Of a stretch of 64,000 bases of DNA, positions 35,004 through 44,639 are shown piece after piece. The first letter of the stretch is position 1; each line of letters opens with the position of its first letter. The DNA comes from Blattabacterium cuenoti (GTDB lineage: Bacteria > Bacteroidota > Bacteroidia > Flavobacteriales > Blattabacteriaceae): contig NZ_CP059182.1 of the NCBI RefSeq assembly GCF_014251255.1, positions 248,001 through 312,000 on the forward strand. Direction: 5' to 3'. A model generated the notes under the pieces. It was given only the letters and a program-made list of their open reading frames with translations, made no database searches and was not told where the DNA came from. Both the position numbers and the translations under genes were made by a program.

Positions 35004-37355
35004 CTAGGAAGAAATCAGATGATATAAAAATATGATTATGTATGAAAAAAGAGAGTCTAAAAAAAACGTTTTTTTTTTGTTGAAATTAGAGGATCCATAA
35101 TAGGTCTTATACAAGGAAATGATATCTTCTATATTTTCTGTAATTTTTTTTGATTGTAAAAGCACATCCAACATTAATAGAGTATTTTTTGTTCCATATT
35201 TTTTATGAATAATTCCCATTACCTGTTGATTGATTTGTTCCTCTATTTTTCTTAAAATTTTAATTTTTGTAGTAGGATCATTCCCTTCTTTTCTATTATT
35301 ATATGTTCTATTTCTATTATCATCTATTGTTATTTTTTTTATAATGTTGAAATGTTCAATCATAAGATGCTCAAGTATCACTAAATTTTTCTTTTGTTTA
35401 TATTTTAAAGGTTTATGACTATTCATCACATGAAATAAGGTTCTATTAGTAATAATCTCTGCAGATTCAATGATTTCTTTCGTTTTATTGCATATATGAA
35501 TATAAAGAATCCCAGCAATTGGTTCACTGTTTCTTGTCTTTCTAAGAACTCTAATTAAAGAATTATGGATTTTAGAAAAATTTTCTTTTACTTTTAAAAG
35601 TATTTTTCTACTCTCTCTAAGATTTTTAAAATTTTCTTGAGTAATTCCTTCTATACTCTTTTTGTAAAGATTTTCTATAGATTCAAGTATAGGTTCTAAA
35701 AAATAAGAAGTTTTTTTTAAACTTTTTACTAAAGTGAAGTCCTCTATTCCAAGAATACCTTTTTTATCTTCTATTTTTTGATCTATTTTAGAATTTTTAT
35801 AACTCTTATAAAAAACAAAAAAAATTGAAATAAGAAAAAATATAAGGGCCCATATTTTTAAATAATACAGAAAATATGCAGTTATTCCTGCCATTATAAA
35901 AGCTATTAACCCTGTTAAAAACCAACCTCTTATAACTTTTAAAACCCCTGACACTCTATAAACAGCACTTTCTCTATCCCAAGCTCTATCTGAAAGAGAA
36001 GTTCCCATAGAAACCATAAAAGTGACAAAAGTTGTAGATAGAGGAAGTTTCTGAACAGTTGCTATAGAGATCAATATACTAGATATGGTCAAATTAGCAG
36101 AAGCCCGAACCAAGTCAAAAGCAACATTGTCATCTTGTTGTTTTTTTTGCTTAAAATTTTTTTCTATTTTAACCAGAAATCTTTTTGGAAAGAATTTAAA
36201 AAATTTATTTCCAAAATATAAAAAGAACCGAACAATTCCTCTAGAAAAAGAATTTGATAAAAACTTTTCTGTTCCTTCATTTTGTCTACTTAAATTAATT
36301 TCCGTACTGGTAATTGTTTTGGTTTTATTGGAAAACCAAAGTGTTAATATCATAATAACCCCTGAAAATATCAAAACTAAAGATGGAACCTTTACATTTC
36401 CAGATAAACTTTTCATATTAAATTCTTCTGCAGGTGGACTTCCTGCTTCTTTCCATATATTATAAGATTGTATACTCGCTATAGGAATTCCTATAAAGTT
36501 GACTAAATCATTCCCAGAAAATGCCATTGCTAATGAAAATGTCCCATATAAGACGACAAATTTTAAAATATTATATCCTATAGAAACAAAGAGATTTGCT
36601 ACAATAATACATGTAGAAAATAATACAAATAAAAAAACAAAAAAATGATTGTGAATCCATTTGATAAAATGTCCTATAATTAAGTAGAATCCCCCCGTAA
36701 AATTATCTAATCCTTGTAAAGTACTATGCAGTCCTTTGACAATAAGAAAATAGGTCATACTACTCAATGAAATAGCTGACCATATGATTACATACTTTAA
36801 TCTATTTTTATATTCAAAACTTAATAAAAATCGTACAAAATAATGAATAAAAGCACCAGAGACAAAAGAAATTATAATAGATAAAAAAATTCCTATACTG
36901 ATTGTCAATGTTTTTTCTGATTTAATGTATTGACTTAAATAATGAAGAGGGACATTGTTGTAATACATTTTGATTATGGAGATACTGAATGCTCCACCTA
37001 ATAAACAAAAGACCATAGAGACTGTAGTAGAAGTAGGTAATCCTAATGTGTTAAAAATATCCAATAAAATAATATCGGAGATCATTACAGATAAAAAAAT
37101 AAAAAGAAGATCAGAAAAATAAAAATAAGAAGGATCAAAAACTCCTTTTCTTGCGACTTCCATCATTCCACTTGATAAAAAAGCACCCAATAAAATGCCT
37201 AAACTAGAAAAAATCATGATTGTTTTACGAGAAGCAACCTGAGATCCAATAGCGGAATTTAAAAAATTAACGGCATCATTAATCAAACCCACAATAAGAT
37301 CAAAAATAGATAATACAAAAAGGATGACTATAATTGATGGATAAAAAAGTTTCAT
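35004..37355 (-). CDS. PiT-family inorganic phosphate transporter with PhoU-like C-terminal domain
   Basis: 783 residues. The PHO4 duplicated signatures are GLINDAVNFLNSAIG (23-37) and FSGNDLVNFIGIPIAS (about 285-300). Ten or more transmembrane helices extend to about residue 525. The last 240 residues (about 545-783) are charged and helical, resembling DUF47/PhoU-like proteins that usually are separate PiT partners. The fusion is common in Bacteroidetes. It is a low-affinity, ion-coupled phosphate importer by family knowledge. The upstream region has an exact -7 box. Confidence 0.9.
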   Translation of the reverse strand: MKLFYPSIIVILFVLSIFDLIVGLINDAVNFLNSAIGSQVASRKTIMIFSSLGILLGAFLSSGMMEVARKGVFDPSYFYFSDLLFIFLSVMISDIILLDIFNTLGLPTSTTVSMVFCLLGGAFSISIIKMYYNNVPLHYLSQYIKSEKTLTISIGIFLSIIISFVSGAFIHYFVRFLLSFEYKNRLKYVIIWSAISLSSMTYFLIVKGLHSTLQGLDNFTGGFYLIIGHFIKWIHNHFFVFLFVLFSTCIIVANLFVSIGYNILKFVVLYGTFSLAMAFSGNDLVNFIGIPIASIQSYNIWKEAGSPPAEEFNMKSLSGNVKVPSLVLIFSGVIMILTLWFSNKTKTITSTEINLSRQNEGTEKFLSNSFSRGIVRFFLYFGNKFFKFFPKRFLVKIEKNFKQKKQQDDNVAFDLVRASANLTISSILISIATVQKLPLSTTFVTFMVSMGTSLSDRAWDRESAVYRVSGVLKVIRGWFLTGLIAFIMAGITAYFLYYLKIWALIFFLISIFFVFYKSYKNSKIDQKIEDKKGILGIEDFTLVKSLKKTSYFLEPILESIENLYKKSIEGITQENFKNLRESRKILLKVKENFSKIHNSLIRVLRKTRNSEPIAGILYIHICNKTKEIIESAEIITNRTLFHVMNSHKPLKYKQKKNLVILEHLMIEHFNIIKKITIDDNRNRTYNNRKEGNDPTTKIKILRKIEEQINQQVMGIIHKKYGTKNTLLMLDVLLQSKKITENIEDIISLYKTYYGSSNFNKKKTFFLDSLFSYIIIFLYHLISS

Positions 37356-37402
37356 AAAGAGGTTAATATTGTATTAATTAATAATCAATTTCACGAAAAA
37401 AA

Positions 37403-37410
37403 CAAAAGTA
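37403..37410 (-). promoter_or_regulatory. Putative -7 box for the phosphate permease
   Basis: Reading on -, TACTTTTG matches TAnnTTTG exactly, about 48 nt upstream of the start codon. No matching -33 TTTG at the expected distance, so support is modest. Confidence 0.35.
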
Positions 37411-37455
37411 TCTCATTTTTATAGGTTGTTTTTTTTTATAATTTTTTATGTGATT

Positions 37456-38076
37456 TTACAATTTTTTTAAAGATTCTTTTATGAGATTTTCTACTGTAGA
37501 AAATTCTGGATGTTGCTCTAAAATTTCATCCAAAACTTTCTTAGATTCTTTAGTAGAAAAACCAAGGACGTTCAAAGCACTTAAAGCTTCTTTTTTGATT
37601 CTATCAGGAAATAAGTTTTCTTTCTTAACGTTATTATTTTCTGTTTTTTTCTTAGGAGGAAGAATGACTTTAGTAATTTTATCCTTTAGTTCAATTATAA
37701 TTCTTTTTGCCGTTTTTATTCCGATTCCTTTTACTCTATTGAATGTTTCTATATCTTCTATAGAAATAGATTTTTCTATTTCATATGGAGTTAAGGAAGA
37801 CAATAAAATTATAGCAGAATTTGGACCAATCCCATTGACAGAGATCAAATATGAAAATATTTTTCTCTCTTTTTTATCAAAAAATCCATACAAAACATGT
37901 TGATTTTCTTTTATAAAAAGATAAGTATATATGTGTATTTTTTTTCCTTCTCTTTCATTTAAGAATGAAGAATAGGTATACGAAGAGATATGAATATAAT
38001 ATCCTATTCCATGACAATCTATTATTAAATAAGATTGATTTTTTTCTATTAACTTTCCTCTTAAATGTGTTATCAC
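37456..38076 (-). CDS. ruvA: Holliday junction branch-migration protein RuvA
   Basis: DNA-junction-binding subunit of RuvAB. Domain I OB-fold begins MITHLRGKLIEKNQSYLII with GIGYYIHIS. Two helix-hairpin-helix motifs (ISVNGIGPNSAI, FNRVKGIGIKTAKRIIIELKD) are seen, then a flexible linker, and domain III (KKEALSALNVLGFSTKES) for RuvB. Full length at 206 residues. It follows der by 43 nt on the same strand. Recombination capacity matters for the nearby long tandem array. Confidence 0.95.
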   Translation of the reverse strand: MITHLRGKLIEKNQSYLIIDCHGIGYYIHISSYTYSSFLNEREGKKIHIYTYLFIKENQHVLYGFFDKKERKIFSYLISVNGIGPNSAIILLSSLTPYEIEKSISIEDIETFNRVKGIGIKTAKRIIIELKDKITKVILPPKKKTENNNVKKENLFPDRIKKEALSALNVLGFSTKESKKVLDEILEQHPEFSTVENLIKESLKKL

Positions 38077-38119
38077 CTTTTAAATTCTAAAGAAAAAAAA
38101 TATTTTTCATAAAATTATT

Positions 38120-39448
38120 TTATTTTTTTCTAAAAAAAATTTTAATAGGGACTCCTCTGAAATCGAAGTGATAACGAATATTTTTTTCAATAAATCTTTT
38201 ATAAGATTCTTTTATATATTGAGGAAAATTAGAAAAAAAAATAAATTTTGGTGTATTATATGTGGGAAGCTGAGTGCAATATTTTATTGTTATCAACTTT
38301 TTTTTTCCAGAAAGAGGAGGGTTTTTTTGCATAATGGGTAACATAACTCTATTTAATAGATTTGTTTTTAATCTGTTTTTACGTCTTTTCAAAACTTGAT
38401 AAGCTGTAGGAATAATCTTGTTAATTCCTACTTTATTTTTCGCAGATATAAAAAGAATAGGAACATTCTCAAATGGAGCAATTTTTTTTCTAATAAAAAT
38501 TTCGTAATTTTTTTGTAGAGAAAAATTTCTACTTAAATCCCATTTATTCATAAGAATTATGATTCCTTTGTAATTTTTTTCAACTAGTCGGAAAATATTC
38601 GTATCCTGTGCTTCCCATCCACGAACAGTATCTCCCATCAAGAGACAAATATCTGTATATTCAATCGTTTTTATTGTTCTCATAGTAGAATAAAATTCAA
38701 GACTTTCACTAATTTTTGATTTTTTTCTAACCCCAGGAGTATCAACTAAAATACATTTATATCCACATTTTTTGTAGAAGACATCTAAACTATCTCTAGT
38801 GGTTCCAGAAATATTTGTTACAATATGATGGTTTTTTTCTAAGAAAGAGTTAATTAGTGTCGATTTTCCTACATTTGGACGACCAATGACAGAAAAACGG
38901 GGAATATCCTCGTTTTCCTTGATTCTTATTTTTTTTTTTCTTCCTTTCAATATTTCTATTAATTTATCTAATAATTCTCCCGTCCCACTGCCATTGATAG
39001 CGGATATACAGTAATAATTACTAAATCCTAACATAAAAAAATCTGTATCGTAATACATGTATTTTCCATTATCTACTTTATTCACTACTAATAAAATAGT
39101 TTTTTTTAATTTTCTTAATAATTGAGAAATTTCTTTATCCGTATCTAAAATTCCCATTTGGATATCTACTAAAAATAAAATAACATCCGATTCTTTTACA
39201 GATATGAAAATTTGGTTTCTAATTTCTTTTTCAATGACATTGTTCTTCTTTTTTTCAGAAGTATATCCTCCTGTATCTACTATAGAAAATGGAATTCCAT
39301 TCCATTCAGAATTTCCATAAATACGATCTCTTGTGACACCACTTTGGACATGAACAATTGCTTTTTTTCTTCCTACAAGACGATTAAATAGTGTCGATTT
39401 TCCTACATTTGGACGACCTACTATAGAGACGATATAACTATAACTCAT
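38120..39448 (-). CDS. der: Ribosome-biogenesis GTPase Der (EngA)
   Basis: Two tandem GTPase domains: G1 GRPNVGKST at 11-19 and again at 189-197. Both have DTG/DTPG G3 motifs and NKxD G4 motifs (NKVD, NKWD). A C-terminal KH-like domain follows (about 345-442). Acts in 50S subunit assembly. Length 442 is normal. ruvA lies downstream, and trmD is divergent. Confidence 0.97.
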   Translation of the reverse strand: MSYSYIVSIVGRPNVGKSTLFNRLVGRKKAIVHVQSGVTRDRIYGNSEWNGIPFSIVDTGGYTSEKKKNNVIEKEIRNQIFISVKESDVILFLVDIQMGILDTDKEISQLLRKLKKTILLVVNKVDNGKYMYYDTDFFMLGFSNYYCISAINGSGTGELLDKLIEILKGRKKKIRIKENEDIPRFSVIGRPNVGKSTLINSFLEKNHHIVTNISGTTRDSLDVFYKKCGYKCILVDTPGVRKKSKISESLEFYSTMRTIKTIEYTDICLLMGDTVRGWEAQDTNIFRLVEKNYKGIIILMNKWDLSRNFSLQKNYEIFIRKKIAPFENVPILFISAKNKVGINKIIPTAYQVLKRRKNRLKTNLLNRVMLPIMQKNPPLSGKKKLITIKYCTQLPTYNTPKFIFFSNFPQYIKESYKRFIEKNIRYHFDFRGVPIKIFFRKK

Positions 39449-39499
39449 AATAGATATTCTTAACGTTTTATGATTTTTAAAAGAAATTAATTATGTAAA

Positions 39500-39507
39500 C
39501 AAAGGTA
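39500..39507 (-). promoter_or_regulatory. Putative -7 promoter box for der
   Basis: TACCTTTG on - is an exact TAnnTTTG match about 52 nt upstream of the der start. No clear -33 TTTG found at 19-21 nt. Confidence 0.4.
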
Positions 39508-39577
39508 AAAATTTTTCATTAGTTTCATTCATAGATTCTTAGTCAAAGTGTATCTTGCTAAAAATTGAAAAAAAATA

Positions 39578-40246
39578 ATGCGTTTCGATATTGTTAGCGT
39601 TATTCCTGAAATTCTAAAGGGCCCATTCTCCAATTCTATTTTAAAAAAAGCCATAACTAAAGGGGTCATTGAAGTTTATGTTCATGATTTAAAACAGTAT
39701 GGAATCGGAAAACGTAAGCAAGTGGACGATTATCCTTATGGGGGAGGAGATGGAATGGTTCTTAGGATAGAGCCTGTATATCAGTGTTTTTACAATCTTT
39801 TATCAGAAAGAAATTATGATGAAAAAATTTTCATGACTCCTGAGGGAAAAGTTTTCTCACAAAAAGATGCTCAAGAATTCACTCAAAAAAAAAATATTCT
39901 TATTCTTTGTGGACGTTACAAAGGGATTGATCAGAGAATTAGAGATCACTTAATTTCCAAAGAAATATCTATTGGACATTATGTTTTATCTGGAGGAGAA
40001 CTTGCGGCAGCTGTAATAGTAGAAGCAATAGTTAGATTGTTACCTGGAGTCATCAATAATCCAGATTCTATTCTTACGGATTCGTTTCAAAAAAACATTC
40101 CACCTCCTCCTCTTTATACTCGTCCAAGAATCTATAAAGGTTGGGAGGTTCCAAAAATTCTTTTATCTGGACATCATAAAAAAATAAAAGATTGGCAGAA
40201 TAAGAAATCTTTGCAGGATAAGAATAAAAAGAAAATAAAATTTTGA
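39578..40246 (+). CDS. trmD: tRNA (guanine37-N1)-methyltransferase TrmD
   Basis: SPOUT methyltransferase that makes m1G37 and prevents frameshifting. RFDIVSVIPEI start, DDYPYGGGDGMVLR, ILCGRYKGIDQRIRD and the trefoil-knot region HYVLSGGELAAAVIVEAIVRLLPG are complete. The 222 residues are close to family length. It converges on argH with a one-base gap. Usual neighbours rpsP and rplS are not here; rpsP is 5 kb away. Confidence 0.97.
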   Translation: MRFDIVSVIPEILKGPFSNSILKKAITKGVIEVYVHDLKQYGIGKRKQVDDYPYGGGDGMVLRIEPVYQCFYNLLSERNYDEKIFMTPEGKVFSQKDAQEFTQKKNILILCGRYKGIDQRIRDHLISKEISIGHYVLSGGELAAAVIVEAIVRLLPGVINNPDSILTDSFQKNIPPPPLYTRPRIYKGWEVPKILLSGHHKKIKDWQNKKSLQDKNKKKIKF

Positions 40247-40247
40247 T

Positions 40248-41600
40248 CTAATGGATTTTCCCATAAATTAATCTTTGAACCACTTTATTGATTTTTTCGA
40301 AATCAAATTCTTTTATCACATCTTGCATCATTTTTCTAATCTTTTGATTACACAAATTTCCTATACTTCCTTCATGAGAATGAGAAAATATCCCATTCGT
40401 AAATGGCTCAAAACATCCATTTTTGATATCCATCCCAACTTTATGATAAGCTTCTCTAAATGAAAAACCTTCTTTGACTAATTTATTAACAACTTCTACA
40501 CTGAATAAATATTTATACTTATCCTCTTTAAGGATATCATTTCTCACTATGATATTGTTTAACATATATCTAAATATAGAAAAACATTTTTTTAATTCAT
40601 CAAATATAGGAAGAAATCTTTCCTTAACAATTTGAAAATCTCTATGATATCCTGAACACAAATTGGAAGAAATCAAAGAAATTTCATTTGGCAATGAAGA
40701 GATCCTATTACATTTCGCTCTGATGATCTCAAAAACATCTGGATTTTTCTTATGAGGCATGATACTAGATCCGGTAGTAAGATGATCAGGAAAACTAATG
40801 AAATTGAAATTCTGACTTAAATATAAACAAATATCTTGAGACATTTTACTCAAAGTTATCGCAAGAGAAGAAAGTGATTCTGTAACTATTCTTTCCATTT
40901 TTCCACGTCCCATTTGAGCATATACGACATTATAATTTAAATTTTCAAATCCTAATAACTCAGTGGTCATTTTTCTATTTAAAGGAAAAGAAGATCCGTA
41001 CCCAGCTGCGGATCCTAAAGGATTTTTGTTGGTGATACGATAAGCTGTTCTAATTAACAACATATCATCTACCAAGCTTTCTGCATAAGCAGCAAACCAA
41101 AGACCAAAAGAAGAAGGCATAGCTATTTGATAATGAGTATAACCAGGAACTAATACGTTTTTATATTGTTCACTTAATTCTAATAATAAGTCAAAAAAAG
41201 AAGAAACAATAAATACAATTTCTTTGATTTTTTCTCTAACAAAGAGTTTCAAATCTACCAAAATTTGATCATTTCTAGATCTACCACTATGAATTTTTTT
41301 CCCTACTTCTCCCAAACGATCTGTTAATAATAATTCTATTTGAGAATGAATATCTTCTATTCCTTCATCTATTTTTAAATTATTTGTTAATATTTCGTTT
41401 GTGTAAATATTTCGTAACTCTTTGATTAAAATTTCTAAATCTTTTTTATTTAACAATCCAATATTTTCTAACATCATCACATGAGCTATGGTTCCGATAA
41501 CATCATGTGGAGCCAGAAGTATATCTAATTTAGAATCCTTTTCTGAAGTGAAATCTTCTATTTCTTTATTAAGAAGATTATTTTTTTCCCAAATTTTCAC
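40248..41600 (-). CDS. argH: Argininosuccinate lyase
   Basis: Last step of arginine synthesis: argininosuccinate to arginine plus fumarate. Fumarase/aspartase superfamily signature GSSIMPHKKNPDVFEI (catalytic Ser region), HSGRSRNDQ, and the TxxH motif in PGYTHYQIAMP are present. The 450 residues are typical. No other arg gene lies in the window. The start codon is 135 nt from divergent gyrB. Confidence 0.96.
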   Translation of the reverse strand: MKIWEKNNLLNKEIEDFTSEKDSKLDILLAPHDVIGTIAHVMMLENIGLLNKKDLEILIKELRNIYTNEILTNNLKIDEGIEDIHSQIELLLTDRLGEVGKKIHSGRSRNDQILVDLKLFVREKIKEIVFIVSSFFDLLLELSEQYKNVLVPGYTHYQIAMPSSFGLWFAAYAESLVDDMLLIRTAYRITNKNPLGSAAGYGSSFPLNRKMTTELLGFENLNYNVVYAQMGRGKMERIVTESLSSLAITLSKMSQDICLYLSQNFNFISFPDHLTTGSSIMPHKKNPDVFEIIRAKCNRISSLPNEISLISSNLCSGYHRDFQIVKERFLPIFDELKKCFSIFRYMLNNIIVRNDILKEDKYKYLFSVEVVNKLVKEGFSFREAYHKVGMDIKNGCFEPFTNGIFSHSHEGSIGNLCNQKIRKMMQDVIKEFDFEKINKVVQRLIYGKIH

Positions 41601-41625
41601 GTAATAACATTTTTTATATTTTCTC

Positions 41626-41633
41626 TATCTTTG
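41626..41633 (+). promoter_or_regulatory. Putative gyrB -7 promoter box
   Basis: TATCTTTG matches TAnnTTTG exactly, about 100 nt upstream of the gyrB start. No good -33 TTTG at the usual spacing. The predicted start point (about 41640) falls inside the hairpin at 41637-41655. Confidence 0.4.
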
Positions 41634-41636
41634 ATT

Positions 41637-41655
41637 GCATGATGATGCATCATGC
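41637..41655 (+). other. Hairpin/palindrome at the predicted gyrB transcription start
   Basis: gcatgatg-atg-catcatgc: 8-bp perfect arms with a 3-nt loop, directly after the -7 box. It could be an operator or a 5' stem protecting the mRNA. Its symmetric core atgatgcatcat stands out against the surrounding A/T-rich gap (41601-41735). Confidence 0.45.
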
Positions 41656-41735
41656 CTACAATAGATGATTGGTAGGGTAAAACTATAAATTTTTATGGAA
41701 ATAGGGAAAATTTATTCTAATAAAATTCATGGATT

Positions 41736-43721
41736 ATGAACAAACATAATAATAAAAATACAGATTCTTCTTCTAAAACATATAATACGGATACAACGTA
41801 TACGGCAGATAGTATCCAATCTCTAGAAGGAATTGAGCATATAAGACTTAGACCTTCTATGTATATTGGAGATGTAGGAATTAGAGGTCTGCATCATTTA
41901 GTCTTTGAAGTCATAGATAATTCTGTTGATGAAGCATTAGCAGGCTTTTGTAATAAAATATGGGTAACTATTCACAAAAATGGATTTGTAACAATATTAG
42001 ACAATGGTCGTGGAATCCCAATAGACATTCATAAAAAAGAAGGAAAATCTGCTCTTGAAGTAGTTATGACGAAAATTGGTGCAGGTGGAAAATTTGATAA
42101 AAATTCCTATAAAGTTTCTGGAGGGTTACATGGAGTCGGAATATCCTGTGTTAATGCTTTATCAAAAAAACTTATAGCCACAATTTATAGAAATGGAAAA
42201 ATTTATCAACAAGAATATTTCAAAGGAAAACCTCTTTATAACGTAAGAAATTTAGGAGAAACTAATATGCAAGGAACAAAAATTCATTATCTAGCTGATA
42301 GTTCTATCTTTAGTTCTATTATATATCATTATGATATATTGTCAACACGTTTGAAAGAATTATCTTTTTTAAATAAAGGACTTCACTTATTTTTAACAGA
42401 CGAAAGAAATAATATAGAAAAAAATCATTCAAAAAAAGAATATTTTTTTTCTAAAAATGGGTTAAAAGAATATCTACCTATTCTAGATAAAAATCAAGAA
42501 TCATTAACAAAAAATATTATTTTTATTGAAGGAAAAAAAGAAAATACTTTTGTGGAAGTAGCTATGCAATATAATACTTCTTTTAAAGAAAGAATTTATT
42601 CTTATGTAAATAATATCAACACTTGTGAAGGAGGGACACATCTTTCTGGGTTTAGGAGAGCCTTAACCAGAACATTAAAAAAATATGTAGAAGGATATGG
42701 TGGAATTCTTTCCAATAAGGAAAAAGTGGAATTGACGGGAGATGATTTCAGAGAAGGAATCACAGCGATTATATCTATTAGAGTTATGGATCCTCAATTT
42801 GAGGGACAAACCAAAACAAAATTAAGCAATCACGAAGTGGGAGGAATTGTAGAGAAAATTGTAGGGGGAATGTTTGCTACTTATTTAGAAGAACATCCTG
42901 TTGATAGAAAAAAAATTATTGACAAGGTGATATTGTCAGCTAAAGCACGTCAAGCTGCTAAGAAAGCACGTGAATTAATACAAAAAAAAAATACTATTCA
43001 TAATAGTATTTTACCTGGAAAGTTAGCAGATTGTTCTTTAAACAATCCAGAAACTTGTGAAATTTATTTAGTAGAAGGAGATTCTGCAGGTGGAACAGCT
43101 AAACAAGGGAGAGATAGAAATTTTCAAGCTATTTTACCTTTGCGAGGAAAAATACTAAATGTAGAAAAAGCAATGCAATATAAAATATTCGAAAATGAGG
43201 AAATAAGAAACATATTTACTTCTTTAGGAGTTTCTATTGGAACAGAAGAAAATCAAAAAATTTTAAATGTAAAAAAACTTAGATACAATAAAATTATCAT
43301 TATGACAGACGCGGATATAGATGGAAGTCATATTTCTACTTTGATTTTGACATTATTCTTTCGTTATATGAAACCTTTAATAGAAAAAGGGCATATTTAT
43401 ATTGCAACACCCCCACTTTATTTAATCAAAAAAGGGAATCATTCTCAATACGCTTGGAGTGATCAAGAAAGAGAAACTATTTTCAACAGATTAGGAGGAA
43501 GAAAACATGTCAATGTTCAACGTTATAAAGGATTAGGAGAAATGAATGCAGAACAACTTTGGGAAACAACCATGAACCCTAAAAAAAGAACTCTACGAAA
43601 AGTTCATATAGAAAATCATTCTGAAGCAGATAAAATATTCTCCATTCTTATGGGAGATGAAGTCCCTCCACGTAGAATTTTTATAGAAAACAATGCGATA
43701 CATGCAAAAATTGATGTGTAA
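41736..43721 (+). CDS. gyrB: DNA gyrase subunit B
   Basis: ATPase subunit of gyrase, which introduces negative supercoils. GHKL ATPase motifs EVIDNSVDEAL, LDNGRGIPI and GGLHGVGISCVNAL, transducer domain, then TOPRIM with VEGDSAGGTAKQGRDR and DADIDGSHI. A terminal GyrB tail includes QRYKGLGEMN. The 661 residues indicate the shorter gyrase B form, without the E. coli insert. gyrA is not in the window. uppP follows 51 nt later. Confidence 0.97.
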   Translation: MNKHNNKNTDSSSKTYNTDTTYTADSIQSLEGIEHIRLRPSMYIGDVGIRGLHHLVFEVIDNSVDEALAGFCNKIWVTIHKNGFVTILDNGRGIPIDIHKKEGKSALEVVMTKIGAGGKFDKNSYKVSGGLHGVGISCVNALSKKLIATIYRNGKIYQQEYFKGKPLYNVRNLGETNMQGTKIHYLADSSIFSSIIYHYDILSTRLKELSFLNKGLHLFLTDERNNIEKNHSKKEYFFSKNGLKEYLPILDKNQESLTKNIIFIEGKKENTFVEVAMQYNTSFKERIYSYVNNINTCEGGTHLSGFRRALTRTLKKYVEGYGGILSNKEKVELTGDDFREGITAIISIRVMDPQFEGQTKTKLSNHEVGGIVEKIVGGMFATYLEEHPVDRKKIIDKVILSAKARQAAKKARELIQKKNTIHNSILPGKLADCSLNNPETCEIYLVEGDSAGGTAKQGRDRNFQAILPLRGKILNVEKAMQYKIFENEEIRNIFTSLGVSIGTEENQKILNVKKLRYNKIIIMTDADIDGSHISTLILTLFFRYMKPLIEKGHIYIATPPLYLIKKGNHSQYAWSDQERETIFNRLGGRKHVNVQRYKGLGEMNAEQLWETTMNPKKRTLRKVHIENHSEADKIFSILMGDEVPPRRIFIENNAIHAKIDV

Positions 43722-43772
43722 GAAACATTTCTATTTCCTTTTTTTGTTTTTTTTACACAAAAAAATAAATTA

Positions 43773-44639
43773 ATGAATTATACCCAATCAATCCTATTAG
43801 GGATTATTGAAGGGCTGACAGAGTTTTTTCCTATTTCTTCTACAGGACACATGATACTTGCAGCTTCTCTGATGGGAATACTGGAAAAAAAAATAACTAA
43901 ATTATTTCTAATATCTGTTCAGTTAGGAGCTGTTTTATCGGTATTCTTTTTATATAGAAAACAGTTTTTTTTTCAAAAATGGGATTTTTATCTAAAAATT
44001 TTTATAGCAAGTCTTCCTATAGGATTTTTCGGTTTTTTATTGAATGATAAAATAAATTTATTTTTAGAAAATACACTTATGGTGTCCATCTCCCTTTTTA
44101 TAGGAGGACTAATAATTCTAAAAGTAGAAAATTATTATGAAAAAAACTTTACTAAAAGTAGTAATAATAATAACAACATCACTTATTTGAAAGCTTTCAT
44201 TATTGGATTGTGTCAATGTATGGCGCTTATTCCAGGAGTCTCTAGAAGTGCAACGACGATAGTTTCTTGTATGTTACAAAATGTTCATAGAAAAAAGTCT
44301 ATTGAATTTTCTTTTTTTTTATCCGTTCCTGTTATTGGAATTGCTACATGTAAAAAGTTACATGACTTTTATTTTCGTTTTCTTGATTTCCATTCCTTCA
44401 ACAGATTATTTTTCACAAATACAAATCCATGTCCTCCATTCTTATTGCAAGAAATAGGATTATTAGTTATTGGAAATATAGTATCTTTTATTACAGGAAT
44501 GATAGCTATCAAGTGCTTTATGACATATATAAAAAAAAATAATTTTAAATTATTCGGATATTACAGAATCATTTTGGGAATTGTTTTTATAGTTATTCAT
44601 TATTTTATGAATAGTCCATTATTTTTTGGAAAGTTTTGA
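43773..44639 (+). CDS. uppP: Undecaprenyl-diphosphatase UppP (BacA)
   Basis: Integral membrane phosphatase regenerating undecaprenyl phosphate for lipid II synthesis. The catalytic region EGLTEFFPISSTGHMILA and the phosphate motif PGVSRSATTIVSCM are intact, with about eight hydrophobic helices. At 288 residues it is near family length. Its TGA stop overlaps the TTG start of truB (TTGA, 44636-44639). It complements the dcw enzymes in this window. Confidence 0.95.
   Translation: MNYTQSILLGIIEGLTEFFPISSTGHMILAASLMGILEKKITKLFLISVQLGAVLSVFFLYRKQFFFQKWDFYLKIFIASLPIGFFGFLLNDKINLFLENTLMVSISLFIGGLIILKVENYYEKNFTKSSNNNNNITYLKAFIIGLCQCMALIPGVSRSATTIVSCMLQNVHRKKSIEFSFFLSVPVIGIATCKKLHDFYFRFLDFHSFNRLFFTNTNPCPPFLLQEIGLLVIGNIVSFITGMIAIKCFMTYIKKNNFKLFGYYRIILGIVFIVIHYFMNSPLFFGKF

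Noticed and set aside
41741-41748. Exact -7 box on - for argH
   Set aside because: It lies inside the gyrB start region, about 140 nt from argH, with no -33 element; probably chance.
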